64,000 nucleotides of DNA from Prostheceraeus crozeri (GCA_907163375.1 CAJQUW010005788.1:1-64000), one strand, 5' to 3'. Shown: positions 46,735 to 59,730, counted from the first letter of the stretch. Numbers and translations are program-made. Notes: generated by a model not told the origin, from the sequence alone.

Positions 46735-48313
46735 CAGGGTGATTCAAATAAGGATTTTTTAATTCTTCTACGATTGAGGAAAAATGTTAGATCTCTTCTA
46801 TTTGAATCGTCATGTGCCTATTGTTCGATTTTTATCGCCTGAATTTCCACATACCGGGTTTGAATGACGAAAAATGGCTAGAAGAATCATTGAGAATATC
46901 GCACACGATTGAACAGCGCGTTTAGACTGTCACTTGGTACGAGGAGTGTAAGAGTTTTGTGGATGTTAGTCGACGGTTTCGTACCCGTTTTGGTCAACGT
47001 TCGAGAGCTCCACAAAGAGCATTCAATCTCTTAAGGCACAAGAAGGTTTCCGGTGTGGAAATGTGTTACATCGCAATGCTGGTTCTGACTCGTCACGAAC
47101 TGCATGCTCGGACGAAAAACGAAAGAAGCAGTGTTAAGGAAATCTCCGAAGAAATCAATTCGTCGAGCGAGTGCTGAGATGAATTTGAGTTACTCGGCTA
47201 TCTGTCGTATTCTTGACAAGTCTGGCCTTAAAGCATGCATAATGAATATTCTCCATGCGCTATAACCAGATAACATGGATAAAAGATCAGAATTTTGTGA
47301 ATGGGATCTTAAAATGATCCAAAACGATCCCCAGTTCCTTGGGGAACGTCTTCTTCAGTGACAAAGCTATCTTTCACCTTCATGGGAAAGTCAATGCGCG
47401 GAACTGTTGCATATAGGAAACGGAGGAGCCATCTGAATATTACGAGGAACCTCTGCATTACGAGAAGGTTGTGGTATGATTGGCAATGTGATCACTGGTC
47501 AAGTGGCGTAATTGATCCACTCTTCTATCCCGACAGCGTCACTGGTCAATCTTGCCTGCAGATGCCAAGGACTTTCTTCTGACCAGAGGTCTCAAGTTGG
47601 GACAATCTGGATGATTTCTGGTTTATGCAATTCAGTTTTCTTGATTTTATTGGCACAGCACCTTGTCAGTTTATCCTTTAGGATTGTGCACCACAACACG
47701 TTGCCCTCGCTGTGCGTAGTTGGCTGGACGAATATTTTCCCATGAGATGGATCGGTCGCCGTGGTGCAGTCGAGTTCCACCCCCTCCCCAACTCCCCCGG
47801 CTTAACTCCTCTCGGCTTCTTCATATGGGGCTATTTCAGACAGATTGTTTACACTACGAAGCCAAGAAATACCAATGATCTCATGAACAAAATTCGGCTG
47901 GGTGTTCAGATCATAAGCAACACTGATGGTCTCCTTGCAAAAGTGACCCTAATTTTTCGTCGTCATCTTCCTGTCCTCCATCAGCGCGATGGTTGCCACA
48001 CTGAACAGCAGAAATGTTGTCATTTAATTGACACATAATGATAGTCGGGTTCGTACAACTATATTCCACCCGATTTGCAGAATACAGATAACTTTTAAAA
48101 TAAACTCAGTTTATTTTTTGTTGATATTTTTGAGAAAAATACATAGGATACTATTAATTATATACTAATTATAATATACTAATTTGAGGAACTGACTGTC
48201 ATATTTTGTAGCCACATACCCTGACAATTCTTGTGGCACATAGAGCTTCACAAAAAACGCAATATATAATCAAATATTGTACGTTTCAAAAAATACTTTT
48301 TTTAATCACACTG
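46735..48313 (+). mobile_element. Second mariner-superfamily element, 1.58 kb, decayed
   Basis: It is flanked by TA (46733-46734 and 48314-48315). The ends CAGGGTGATTCAAATAAGG and (inverted) CAGTGTGATTAAAAAAAG form TIRs of about 30 bp. Transposase remnants include 'WLDEYFPMRWIGRRGAVE' (about 47725) and 'FFIWGYFRQIVY' (about 47820), the same DD41D-type block as the 14.9-kb element. The last catalytic Asp is Gly here and there are many stops. Its TIRs and sequence differ from the first, so it is another family or an old branch. Confidence 0.85.
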
Positions 48314-48315
48314 TA

Positions 48316-50440
48316 TGTATCGTCATTAAGACAAGTGTGTGCATACTTGAACAATTTAAGCAACAATTCCCGAGAAGCCGTATACGCTGTTTTTCGTTCT
48401 ACAAAGACACAACAGTCCACTCTGGAATGGCCCAAAATAGCCCAACGCAGACTTCCAGAATGGCTGAACACATTCGTTTGCTCATCAGGCTACTATGACG
48501 CGTTGTTTATTCCGACTTTGCCATACGGCTGTCAAACATGCGAGACTATGGAGTGCCTTTTAACTTAGGATGAAATAAATGTTTTCATACTTGACCAATT
48601 CAAACACTAAATTCCTTACCAGCCGCACACGGAACGACGGATCTACACGTATGTGGCTTGGAATGTATCTCCTTTTCCCAGTCGAATTGGCTGTTTTTAA
48701 AAAGCTACGCTATGAATAACTACCCATGTGTGATAGCTTCAAAGAGAACTTTTATTGAGTTAAACGATTCATCTATTTTCAGAAACCGGTATCTTGCAAT
48801 TATCTTTTTTGTGATGTTTACTATAAGTCATTAGGACACACGGCTGCTTCTGATAAGCACTGCGAATAGTAGAGCAAAGTCTCTCCTTTCTAGAGACGTG
48901 CGCGAAAAGCTTCGAGACACGCATTGTTCGGCACAGATGTTGGTTTCCTGAACTAAAATACATTTATGTTTGTAATATCATAAGTCAAACTTTTTTATAC
49001 CAAAGTGTGAAATTACTCGTATCGATTTGAAGTCCATATTCAGCAGTAAGGAAAGGAAGGAAATTAAAGAAAGTAGGCCTAGGTAATGCAGCATCAAGTG
49101 GTTCTTCGTCATCACTCGCTGGAATAAATCCCGTCGATGAACGTTCGCGTGATAGCGATGATTGCGGCTGTTGAAGAAGTGAAATCAGTTGAACTTCGTC
49201 ATCGGATATTCTTCCGCTGCTGCACTTGGGAACGTATTTTCGTCGTGGGATTCAACAATATCCACGTCCTTGGGAATAGATCGACGAAAACGTTTGACGA
49301 AGGCGCAGCTGTTTGCGATGCACGGCGTCCTGGAGGCATGATTTTCGTAGTGTCGACGTGTTGAGCGGCAGGCAGGGAACTGATTACATTCAGAGAGGCG
49401 CTTATTGATTTCTACAAAGGTTGTTAACGATGGAAAGATTATGAGTCATCGCGACCTTGAATTTAGATACACATCGATCAAAAATCTTGCAGGTGCAAAT
49501 CTGTCAACTGCAGTCAACGGACCGAATTGTATCTGTGCGCGCATGTATCAGGCAAGCATGCATCCTCATGCACCCGTTTACAATAAGATTCATGTTAACA
49601 AAGACGGGTATTACTCGTTGGCCGCATATAACGAGAAATATTAGTCGACGGGTATTACTCGTCGCCCGCGTGTTGCGTAGACAATTACAGACAGGCAATA
49701 CCCGTCGGCCGCGGCGAAGCGGTTGAAGCTTCTTACTTTAATTACTTAATTATTTAGTTTTGCCAAAATCGCCTTTTTTTGTAATTCTTTTACGAACTAA
49801 GAGAAGATAGGTTGGAGTTCTGCATGTATATTTGATGTCTAGTTTGATATACTACTGATATGCTGTTTATCATATTTTTGTTGTCGTTGCTGCATTTCTG
49901 CTGACATTGTCAAGTTTTTTTTGGATGTCACTCATGTTTCATGAATAGCAAGAATGGAATATGAAATACTCCTTGACCGAAAATGTCAAATCGTTGATCG
50001 GTCAGCTTATTGGAAGCGGTCAACGAAACCGACCTGCGGCATGCGTGACCCATTTTCAACTCAGTTTTAGGTTCGATAAGATTCATCAACATTGTATGTT
50101 TTGTTATCATCGGTCGGTAATGTTTCATTTTAAAATGAAAATAAAATTTTTCTACCAACCCCGTGTAGTTGTATATTCCCTGAGAATAAGCGACTTCGCC
50201 GCCGTAATTTCGTAGATAATGCAGTATGTTTTCCTGTCCTTAACCACTGATAGACGTCAAAGAATATGGATGGTCATAACCATTGAAGAGTTCCAAAGTC
50301 CATTAGCGACAGGTAATCTCATCTAAATCCAAAAAAATTGTCCATTGTTTCGAAGTGCCTATCAAATCTCAGTAGTCATAGGTAAAACCACTTCTACTAA
50401 ATGTAGGAGGTTTACAAAGTTGAAGCATAAGATTTAGTCA
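48316..50440. other. Intergenic DNA, unassigned
   Basis: A GC-richer stretch near 49000-49700 holds a repeated 'GACGGGTATTACTCG' (about 49604 and 49649) and a related inverted 'GGCAATACCCGTCGG' (49697), hinting at an undescribed repeat end. No gene is recognised. Confidence 0.4.
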
Positions 50441-51302
50441 TCTCCGTCCTTCATCTTGGAAAACAGCTCTTAGACTGACTAAAGGCTTCCGTTCTTCCCT
50501 TCAATCAGAGATTATAACCCTAACTAGGCAGTTGTACTCAGTGATGCCTCCGATTAGAGAATGACACATTTCAACCATATCCCCTTTCGTTGTCGATTGG
50601 AATTTCTTCAATTGCTTAAGGATGTATATTCTTTGAGAAGCAATGTGGCAGATACAACTGACATGAGAATTCCATTTTAGGCTATTCTGAAAGATAACTC
50701 CCAAACCCCTGAGCTCGGGTTGTGGAGTAGTCGCAGATGGCAATGAAAATGGTTAATTTTTCTTGCTTACTATCATCAAGCTTGTTTTTTCCACATCTAA
50801 CGTCAGTCGACGTTTTAAGCACCAGCTCCTCATATTTTCGATTTTTTCATGTACCAAATTATTTTTGTCATTCTCATGGAAAGCAACTACGATTAAAACG
50901 TCATCGGCATCCTTGTACGTTTTAGCGTTCGACGAGGAAGGCAAAAATGATACCATGTAACAAGAAAACAGGTATGGAGAAATTATTGAGCCCTGGGGGA
51001 ACTCCTGAGGTCACAGTTAAATTTGAGCTGTAAACGGAATTAAATAAAGACACTTTCTGAGAACGATCTTGTAGGAAATTAAGTAACCATTTCAAGGATT
51101 GATATGAAAGGTTTGAAGCATTGACAAGAGTTTTAAACAGACTTCCATGATCAAGTAAATCGAATGCACGGCTTAAGTCGAATGATAAAACAGCGGCTCC
51201 AATGAAAGATTTATCTTCCAAGATCAGTCAGAAAGACAAAGACCGAAATTTGTGCTAGCAGTGCAGATGAATTAGGTCTAAAACCAAACTGGTTTTGGCC
51301 GT
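50441..51302 (-). mobile_element. CR1/jockey-like LINE reverse transcriptase fragment
   Basis: Minus strand, three overlapping frames: 'NQFGFRPNSS' (about 51290), 'AVLSFDLSRAFDLLDHG' (RT motif A, about 51190), 'TSGVPPG' (about 51010), 'DADDVLIV' in place of YADD (about 50920), 'LDVEKTSLMIVSK', and 'LGVIFQNSLKWNSHV' (about 50700). The order is right for the fingers-palm-thumb of this clade; shifts near 50950 and 50750 kill it. Confidence 0.8.
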
Positions 51303-51759
51303 ACAAGCGTTTAATTCACCTTTTATGCTTTTTAGAATTAACAACTGGATTTTCAAAAACTTCGAAAACCACTGGATCTTATATCAAACTTTGAATCCAT
51401 TGGATCCACTGGACACTATATTAATGGAGAATTGTGGCTTCTGTGTATGTCTAGACCTTTACATCAGTATCAATTAGTGACATGTAACAAGATAACTGAC
51501 ACTGCTTTGATCATGCAGATTTTCCTACTTAAGTATAGAATATATTCGCTATTTTCGCATTGCCTTCATGCATATCAGTCATTTTTGAAAATTCTGAAAG
51601 CAAAATGAAATACTAAAATTTTGTTAATACTGAAATGAAAATACTTCTGTTTCAAATTACCAGTTTTAAATTGTTATCAAATTAGCAAGTACACTATTTG
51701 TGGAAAAGGTAGATTGGTGAGGAATGATAACTGAAACTGGTTATCTTTCTTTATTTTAG
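51303..51759. other. Upstream region of the PEX19-like gene
   Basis: No gene seen. It ends in a polypyrimidine tract and TTTTAG that directly abuts the exon at 51760, so any 5' UTR exon, or a spliced leader, lies elsewhere. Confidence 0.5.
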
Positions 51760-51760
51760 A

Positions 51761-52087
51761 ATGGCGAATTGCTCAGAGGAGGACGCTAATTTGGCTGCGC
51801 TACTTGAGTCTGCTCTCGCTGATTTCAATCAACCACACAGTGATCAAACTAGTGAAACTAAATCGTCTAATCACGAATCGGTAAAACGACAGCAGCTGCA
51901 ACAGGAGCCACCCATAACCGAAGAACGGCCGGTGGGAAACAAAGTTTCAACATCATGTAGCGAGACAACTGCTGTTGCTTCTGATCCTAATGAATCCGCT
52001 GAGAAACTGGCAGCTGAATTGTTGGGCGGCCTGGGAGGCCTTTATCAGTCAGCCAACGATCCCGTCCCTGATGATAATGCGGCTGAG
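51761..52087 (+). CDS. PEX19: PEX19-like exon 1
   Basis: An acceptor-like TTTATTTTAG ends one base before the ATG, so the start codon is the first codon of the exon. The open frame ends at the GTGAGA donor 52088. Confidence 0.6.
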
Positions 52088-55000
52088 GTGAGAATATTGC
52101 AGTGACGACAAGAATGTTTCCACGTTCTATCAGGATGTTCGTAGAGGGTCGCTTGTCAGAAATAATGCGATAGAGTCACTTATCATCAGTTGCAATAGAC
52201 TAATAATTAGTAATTATTATTGTGAAGATAAGTAATATTCAATCATGAATTGAATAGGGTCCCAAAAAGAGTTACTGACTTTTGACATACTTTTTTATGT
52301 TTTCATCGTATTTTATTTCCTTTTCATAAAACTTATGCACTGAAGAAGTAAACTTGAAGGCTAAATTACGCTACGTGTGCAAAAGTTTCCGAATGAGAGG
52401 AAATAGTAATCATCAATAATCTATTTGAATTTTGAATTTCAAGGTTAGTGTGTTCTGAGCTCTCGTATTCAAATCATCTGGAGTGCCTATCTATATTCAG
52501 AAAGCCTCAGTAAGCAGTAAACTAATAATTTAGCGTCCATATATTGGATTTCATTAACTAGTAATTGCATCAAATCAAAATTCATGGGTTACTAAATTAC
52601 AGTACATTAAGAGCTCGTTGTATGAGGATCTTTAGGATTTGTGTTAGCATCAAGAAAGTTTTGAAGTCGGTGATTTATAATGCTGAATTCAAACTTTTTT
52701 GGTCTATTCAATAGTAATAATCTAGTCAATCACCATTTCAAAGACATAAAACCTTGACACACGTCAGTAATAGGTGTTCTCATAAACTGACATTAATTGA
52801 AATGGGCCGCAGAAAACAGCTGGATGCATTTTCTGAAAACACCAGTTGTTTGAAAGATTCGTGTTATTAGCCACGAGCTTTTGACGGCTTACAGTTCTTC
52901 TTAATCATTTGGAATGAAGCATAAGTTCGGTGTATGGTTCAAGAGTCATAAACGACATCAAACTTCGCAGCTTTTCTGTGCAGTCGTTTGTTGACGATTG
53001 TCAACGATGACAGTCAGTTGACAGACGAATTCGATCATGTGCACGCAATCACTCATTCTTAAAACAGTTAGTCAATGTTCTCTTGACAATGCATAATTTT
53101 AAATGTTCGATTGTGCTTGACATAGCATCATAATGCTGCGCACAATACCTCACTTCCCACCCCACCTACCCTGTATGCCTCAACACGCATCATTGGCTGC
53201 CACTCGTGTCAGAGAACAACTACCAAATTCTACTTAAGATATCGGATTCCCATCAGCTGCAGCGATAACTACTACTGCTGATGCTTTGATATCAGCTTTA
53301 TATTCTCTGCAGAGAAATTTCTATGCAATTTGTTTGGTAATTCTTAATCTGACTATACAACATCGTCAGCAAAAGTCTTTAGATGACAATCAGGAGATGC
53401 GAGTATAATGAAAATACAGTAAGCGTCTATATTCATGTGATTGTAGGAACAATTGTCTCAAATTATTAATATAAAGTGATCACTTAGACTGGAGGATGAC
53501 CCCATCACCGATTGATGTTACGGTATGAGAAACACCAGATCAGTCACTTCAATCTGTGATGGGGTCATCCTCCATCTAAATAATGCTTTTGGCCCTTTAT
53601 TTCATTCATTAAAATGATTGCAAGAGATCGGGTATCCGTAGATTTGAACCGCTAATCAATTGGCTTGATGATCATGAAATGCTTAGTGAATTGCAGTACG
53701 TTATGTAGGCTACTCGTACATGTAACGGACTACATGCGGGTATCATATTAATGTTAGCACCAGGAGACTGCAAACGGATTACAAAAATGAACTATCCTAT
53801 CTGAGGACGCTCCGTTGCCCTCCACTTCTACCAAACTCGTCCTCAGGCGTTTACTGCTCAATTACTGGTCTTCCTCAGATGATTAATGAGAGTTGTACAT
53901 GATCATGAGAATGCATGTTCGCAAACACAAATATGGACTACATGCCAATACATCTTGCTGTACATGTAAATTTCGCCAGTGTTTTTCCAATTTATCGTAA
54001 AATTCTTCCATGGTCCGAGTAGTAAATTATCTGTCAAATCATAACATAAAGTAACTCGTCTCAATTCTATTAATTTCTTTAATGATGTGCTTCGTTTGCG
54101 TTAACTTTTGCATATGAATAAAAATGTACATGTTACATAAACATAGTAGGCATATCCGGAATTCTCATCAGTTTCCACTGGCAGAACAGTCAATAACTAC
54201 TAAATTACTATAAATTACTATACCACTATAACATATTACATGTATGTATATTATTATTATCAGTGTTTTATCCACTCCTAGTGGTTCAGGGGGGGGGAGT
54301 TCTGAAAGTATATGTATTTCATCAGGCAATGAGAAATTGTAATTCCTTATGTACAATATAAATGGGCCTCTGCATATGACATGCTGCTAATCTGATCTGT
54401 TCATGTATGCTTCAAAGGCATGCGTATTTTAGACCTATAATTTCGAGACGATAGAAATGTTTTTAAATTGTAACTTTTAACTAATCACTTGTTGCAGATT
54501 GATGATTACTTTATTGTCTGAAAGTTATTTATTTGATCGCCACCATAATTCACATCAATTAATCATCATTATCTTTACATTACATAATTAATTACATTCA
54601 CATGTACGTATGTACACTTTCCCTGAATTCCTTAGTACTTCTGCATAATGTAGAAAAATAGCCATTGTACCATAAAAGCTCATTTTTTCAAAACTACAGG
54701 AAGAAGGATGAGATAAAATGTTAATGTTTACTGGCTAGAATTGGTAATTATAAATCTTGCTTTGTCCCGCTCACGAGTGAAGCGGCGGTCGGCAGCCAGC
54801 GGAGCGTCACTTGAGCGATTTAAAAACGATCTTAAAAATTTACAGCTACATCCTGCATCTAGTGTATGATTTCAGTCATGTCTTCCATCATAGGGGGGAA
54901 TTAATGACATTTAGGCCCCCTAACAGGACTGGATAAAACACTGCATATTATACATAATAGATAAATAACCAACAAAATGACAAGCAAATGAATCCCGGGA

Positions 55001-55778
55001 TTTGAGGATTTGCAAAGCGCCTCGGGATCCCGGGTTTGTGATCCCTAGTATCATCCTAAGTAATGGGACTGTTCCAGTGTAACATTTTGCTTAAACATCT
55101 TTATAAATATTCTTCACATTTCTACTAGCGCTCTGCGTGTGTGTCCGTCTAAGTGATGTTCTGATGAGAGACTGAAGTCCTCCAAGTGTACTTCGATCTT
55201 CATGGAGGTTTTTAAGATAGGACCTTGTCGTTGGCTGTTGAACCTGAAGCTGAAAGCTATGTCGTGACTGAATATGAGAAACAGAAATGATTGGCAACCA
55301 ACTGATAACAGTGGAGATGCCTAAAGACAAAAATCCTGCCAAGAACAGAACATAAATGCACAGTAACACTATTCCTATGTTCTGAGTATTAATCATATAC
55401 AGAGATTGACTCTGTTGTATCATTAGACACAGTCCTATACTAGCAAGGGAAATTTTTCGAGTAAATTTCTGTCAATAAGCAGTAGCTCAAAACGTGTTGT
55501 ATGTGGCTTTTATTACCATTTTTTAATGTAATTATAAATTAATTTGAACATTGGGATTGTAGTCCTTCCTTCTCGACTTGCAGTTCATTGCACGCTTAGA
55601 ATCCCAAATTAGTAACATTGATTCTACTATGCGCAATCTCCTTGAACCTGCTACTGGTGATGATGACGATCCGAATGTGAGTCAGATGAAGGAGGAATTG
55701 CGTCGTCTAGTGGAAAATGTTGACAAAACTGATGTGAATTCCCCAGAAGATTTAGAAGATATTTCCAAAACAATGCAG
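51761..55778 (+). CDS. PEX19: PEX19-like peroxisomal import receptor, first two coding exons
   Basis: Two exons, 51761-52087 (109 codons) and 55584-55778 (65 codons), join in phase 0 with GTGAGA...TTGCAG signals, and the second ends in a GTGAGT donor. The N-terminus carries 'LAALLESALADF', closely matching the family's ELLESALDDF motif near the start, the segment through which PEX19 docks on PEX3. Then comes a disordered Ser/Glu/Gln region, 'AAELLGGLGG', and in exon 2 'FIARLESQIS', which can be set against the family's EF...L...LS helix. By family knowledge PEX19 is a cytosolic chaperone that delivers membrane proteins to peroxisomes. The C-terminal CaaX domain is not found downstream in this window. 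The second exon is diverged, so the name is likely but not certain. Confidence 0.6.
52088..53483. other. Intron sequence, nothing recognised
   Basis: First part of the 3.5-kb intron of the PEX19-like gene; no repeat or frame of note. Confidence 0.45.
53484..53580. repeat. Short inverted repeat (hairpin) of about 97 bp
   Basis: The arms 'GGAGGATGACCCCATCAC' occur at 53493 and, inverted, at about 53555, with longer imperfect pairing outside and a short loop. It may be a tiny MITE. Confidence 0.75.
54261..54943. mobile_element. hAT-like MITE, 683 bp
   Basis: The ends CAGTGTTTTATCCACTCCT and inverted CAGTGTTTTATCCAGTCCT are followed on both sides by G/C runs. The flanking octamers ATTATTAT and CATATTAT agree at 6 of 8 bases. 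There is no transposase inside. Confidence 0.8.
55584..55778 (+). CDS. PEX19: PEX19-like exon 2
   Basis: It follows GACTTGCAG and ends at a GTGAGT donor. It is acidic and helical ('GDDDDP', 'KEELRRLVENVDK'), in frame with exon 1. Confidence 0.6.
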
Positions 55779-58511
55779 GTGAGTTAATGTGTTAATCATT
55801 TACGAAGTTTGAGTCATTTAAATGATTAATTATATTTCAAACATGTGATGTGATTCTCATCTTTAGACGCAGATTTTACTTAGTAAAGTTTACTATCCCA
55901 CCGCATGTGACAGTAGTCACGTTAAGCCATCATTTTTAAAGCTATCAAGCGAATGATCAAATTCGAAGATGACCAACGTGAAGTGTAAAATTACCGTGCG
56001 ATTCATTAAAAAAATTAGCGTGTTCGATTAAATGGCTGACACATAATCACTTATCTGCCGATTATTTGCCTATTAATGAATTTCCGTGGATTTTTATTAT
56101 TTTTTAGAAATCAATGATTAGTCGAAGTTAAAGATTTCAAATTTTTGGATAAACCTAATTCTGAAAGCAGGCCTACATAGTATACTGAATTACTAAAATC
56201 CAAGCGACTTCGTGACGGAAAGCTACGAAATTCTTCCAAAGATTTATTTTTTCATACAGATCAGAAACGCTGGTAAAATGGAGCTAGGATATATTTTCGC
56301 ATATTATAATGCACAAATTGGCAATTTTCCTCTCCGCGCCTGGGTAGAAGCGTTGATCAGTGCTTCTCATGCACCTCTCTAAATTCGGAGAAATCCTGTG
56401 AACCATGCCACGTTCTCGCCTCTGATTGACTGAGAAATGCAACCATTTGTTTTGCAACTGACGAGTTCAGACCACCCAGACATCGCTTTTTCGAAAGTAT
56501 GCCTGATTTTTCGTTTTTATCAAGTGGCATTCGTTTATTTTTCGTTCTTTGGGAAGAGCAAGAAAAGTGTTTCGTAGTAAAGACCTTCTTTATATGTTGA
56601 CAACATGACTTTATGTGATGTTGCCCTTTAATTTAGCCATGCTATCATCCATGTGTTGACAATTGCATAATCTTAAGTAATAACTTATATTATATTGGAA
56701 TTGGAAAATGTACCCTTATTAGCAAAAAAGTCATGTAGCAATTCCTGAAGGCGAAGCCTTGTCGTAGTGCGTTCCGGTATATGCACAATTTTTTACAGTG
56801 ACTTAAGGCCATGCTGCCACAACTTTTACACAAATATAAATTGATGCATGTTGAAAATACAAGCGGGTTACATGCTACAAATAAATGTCATCGTATTTAT
56901 CAGTCAAGGAATTCGAGATATCTGTCCACGCTGGCTTGCCTGTGACTAACGGGAGGCCTACTACCGAGTTTTTTTTAGAAGATTGATGTTGGATTATTGA
57001 AACGAGCTGTTTAGTTTAGGTTAGCTTAGCTGGTTAGTTACGTTAGGATTTTCGTGAAGTACGTGTAAATAGGCAAAAAGTTGATAAGTATATATCGTTC
57101 TGCATTTACTAATAGAGATATTACTGCTCTTAATGCATTATATACTGATATGATCGGATATGTGTAGCCTATAATTTATATAATCACCTGAAACTTTTTG
57201 AGTTATAGATTGAGAAATACTAGATCTACTAGTAATGCACTATTTTGCAAGCAATTTGACTACCGTTTACATTACTGCAGTCATGTTTATTACGTCATAC
57301 TTCACCGGCTATATACATGTATTTTCATAGCTTCTGTGTGCTGAGCTATGCGGTATCGACTTATCCCGTGTTCTTCAACAACTGGCAACGTCTGGCAAAT
57401 GCGTCAGTAAATAGTAATGCCCAGATAAAATTCAGCGAGAGAAAGTGGTGTCAACGATCTAAGACAATGAGAACCTTGCATCGTAAACCTTGGACTTGGT
57501 TTTAGATAAATTGTCTTGGCTATTTGTCACGTTTTGACAAATTACCATTGGATTTATTACAAAGTAACGAAGACGAAAATAAAATCAACGTCTTTCAATA
57601 TTGGCTATTTCCAATTCAGTTCAAAGCTTGGACTTGTTTGCATATTTTAGTAGACGTGCATGGAGCATGATCATGATAATTAGCCATTGAAGTTGCCTTT
57701 ATAGCGATAGTTTTTATGGAATTTATTCATGAATTTATCCAATATTATCATTTATCGTCGCTTTGCATCAATTTAGATTTAGATTGTTGATGCACCGGTA
57801 TATAAGTTTGTATTTGCACTGTAAAGTTTTGATCGAAAAAGTGCTAATATATGTTTCATGAGAAGCAGTTTTGATCTCTGGAATATTATAGATTATATAT
57901 TATGGCAAGCACTTATAGTTACAAGCTTGACGGAAGGGGACGTCTGTAAAGAAACCACTCGAATGTAAATCACTGACTACATATTTTTCTCTCTTTGGTA
58001 GCTGTCTATTGTCGGAAAAATTCCATTTTAGAAATATTTATCATCTGATAACTATAGGACAGCATAATTGAACAAAATCAATTTCGTTGATAGTAAATAT
58101 ACAAGTTGACCCTTTTACATCTAAATTAACGGTCGCAACAATGTCCATTTAATAAGAGATCAATTTTGTTTCAATAGTATAACTTAATTATAAGCATTAT
58201 CTTTCTTTGCAAAAATGCATATTAGTAAGCATATAGCTATTATTAGCATAATATAAGGCTTACGAGTGATGAAGAAAACTAAAGTGATTATCAGATGAAA
58301 CCTTTTGTGTACATTCTATCACTATACAAAATCATTGCCATTTTGATGTAAAATCTTATTAAGGATCCTTTATTCGTGATATGATCCACTTCGCATGTCT
58401 TTAGTTGACAGACCCCTATCTAAAAAATATTTGCAAATATCACTATGCTTTGAAATATTCAGATGAAAGAGAGGGTCAGAGTTTTACGCTAATTTAGTAG
58501 TTTGAAGTATG
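55779..58511. other. Putative intron, nothing recognised
   Basis: No further exon of the PEX19-like gene was found by eye in this 2.7 kb, and no repeat of note. Confidence 0.4.
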
Positions 58512-58621
58512 CAGGACTGCCACTCTTCCGGTTTTAACCGAAATTCCGGCTTTTTTTAGACGAAACTAAGTAGTGGGAAAATGTTCTTTCAAGTAACAAA
58601 CAATTTGCTTTCTGAAGCATT

Positions 58622-59178
58622 TTGGGGGCCTTTTCGAGATGGTGAGAGGCCCTTTAAGATTATGAGGGGGCAATCTTGTGATCGTTATGAGGCCCTTTTA
58701 GATTGCGAAGTGCCCTTTTGAGATCGAGGGGGCCCTCTTCAGATCGTGAGGGACCTTTTAGATTGTGAAGTGCCCTTTTGAGATCGAGAGGGGCCCTCTT
58801 CAGATCGTGAGGGACCTTTTAGATTGTGATAGGGCCCTTTTGAGATCGAGAGGGGCCCTTTAAGATTGTGAACGGGCCCATTTCAGATCGTGAGGGGGCC
58901 GTCCTGAGATCGTGAGGGGCCTTTTAAGTTGTGAAAGGGCCCTTTAAGATGGTGAAGGGTCCCTTTTGAGATCGAGAGGGGCTCTCTTGAGATAATGATG
59001 AGCCCTTTCAGATTGTGAAAGGGCCCATCTCACATCGTGAGGGGCCCTCTTGAGATCGTGAGGGTTTCTCCTAGATTGTGAAGGTGATCTTTTGAGATCG
59101 TGAGCAGCCCTCTTGATGTTGTGTAGAGACCCTTTTAGATTGTGAAGGAGCCTATTCAGCTCGTGAAGGGGCCCTTCA
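58622..59178. repeat. Minisatellite, about 27 copies of a 21-bp unit
   Basis: The unit approximates GGGGCCCTTTTGAGATCGTGA, alternating with a variant GGGCCCTTTTAGATTGTGAA, which suggests a higher-order dimer or trimer. The open frames across it come from the unit being a multiple of three. Confidence 0.9.
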
Positions 59179-59539
59179 ATTTTAAACAATCATGAATTTC
59201 AAAGCAGTTATTTAAGATATAAGAAATAATTTTAGGAGGAAATGCTTCACAAAAAAGTTGCACTACGTTCGTATGGAGTTTTGATTGCTTTGATTCTCTA
59301 CAAAATGCGCCATTCAAGAGGCGGCATTACTGATTGCACGGCAATCTCTACTTGCTCACCAGTTGCCCGAACACAATCCAATTCTTCGGTCAGCAGCGCA
59401 AGATAATGTCTCTACGCTATCGCTCGTCAATCTGGTGAAAAACTGTGCAAATTTTGTTTTCCAGTTCATCCAAATGCACAGGATGACTCCAATTCACCAT
59501 TTCCTTAACGTGTTCAAGCGAAAAAAATGTCACGAGGCA

Positions 59540-59730
59540 TTAAATGTGGTAGTATCGAAAGCTGTCATGACGGTCAATCCATGATTTAGGAAAATGATTG
59601 CTTAAATAATTTACGATCGGTCGGTGGTAGTGCGCTGTCACTCCATCCTGTATGAAGATGCTCCTATCCACAGTGACATTCGGTATCACTTTATACAGCA
59701 TGGAAAGGAAGTTTTTACCATTCATTGTCG
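59540..59730 (-). mobile_element. Mariner transposase fragment
   Basis: Minus strand: 'FIQDGVTAHYHRPIVNYL' then 'FPKSWIDR', matching the second catalytic Asp (QDG) region of DD41D-type mariners. No TIRs are found around it. Confidence 0.65.

Noticed and set aside
55091..55423. 110-codon minus-strand ORF with a hydrophobic stretch in the PEX19-like intron
   Set aside because: It has one possible membrane segment but no splice context, promoter or known motif; probably chance.
58944..59189. Repetitive 81-codon minus-strand ORF (LKR/HDL repeats)
   Set aside because: It is a product of the 21-bp minisatellite, whose unit is a multiple of three.
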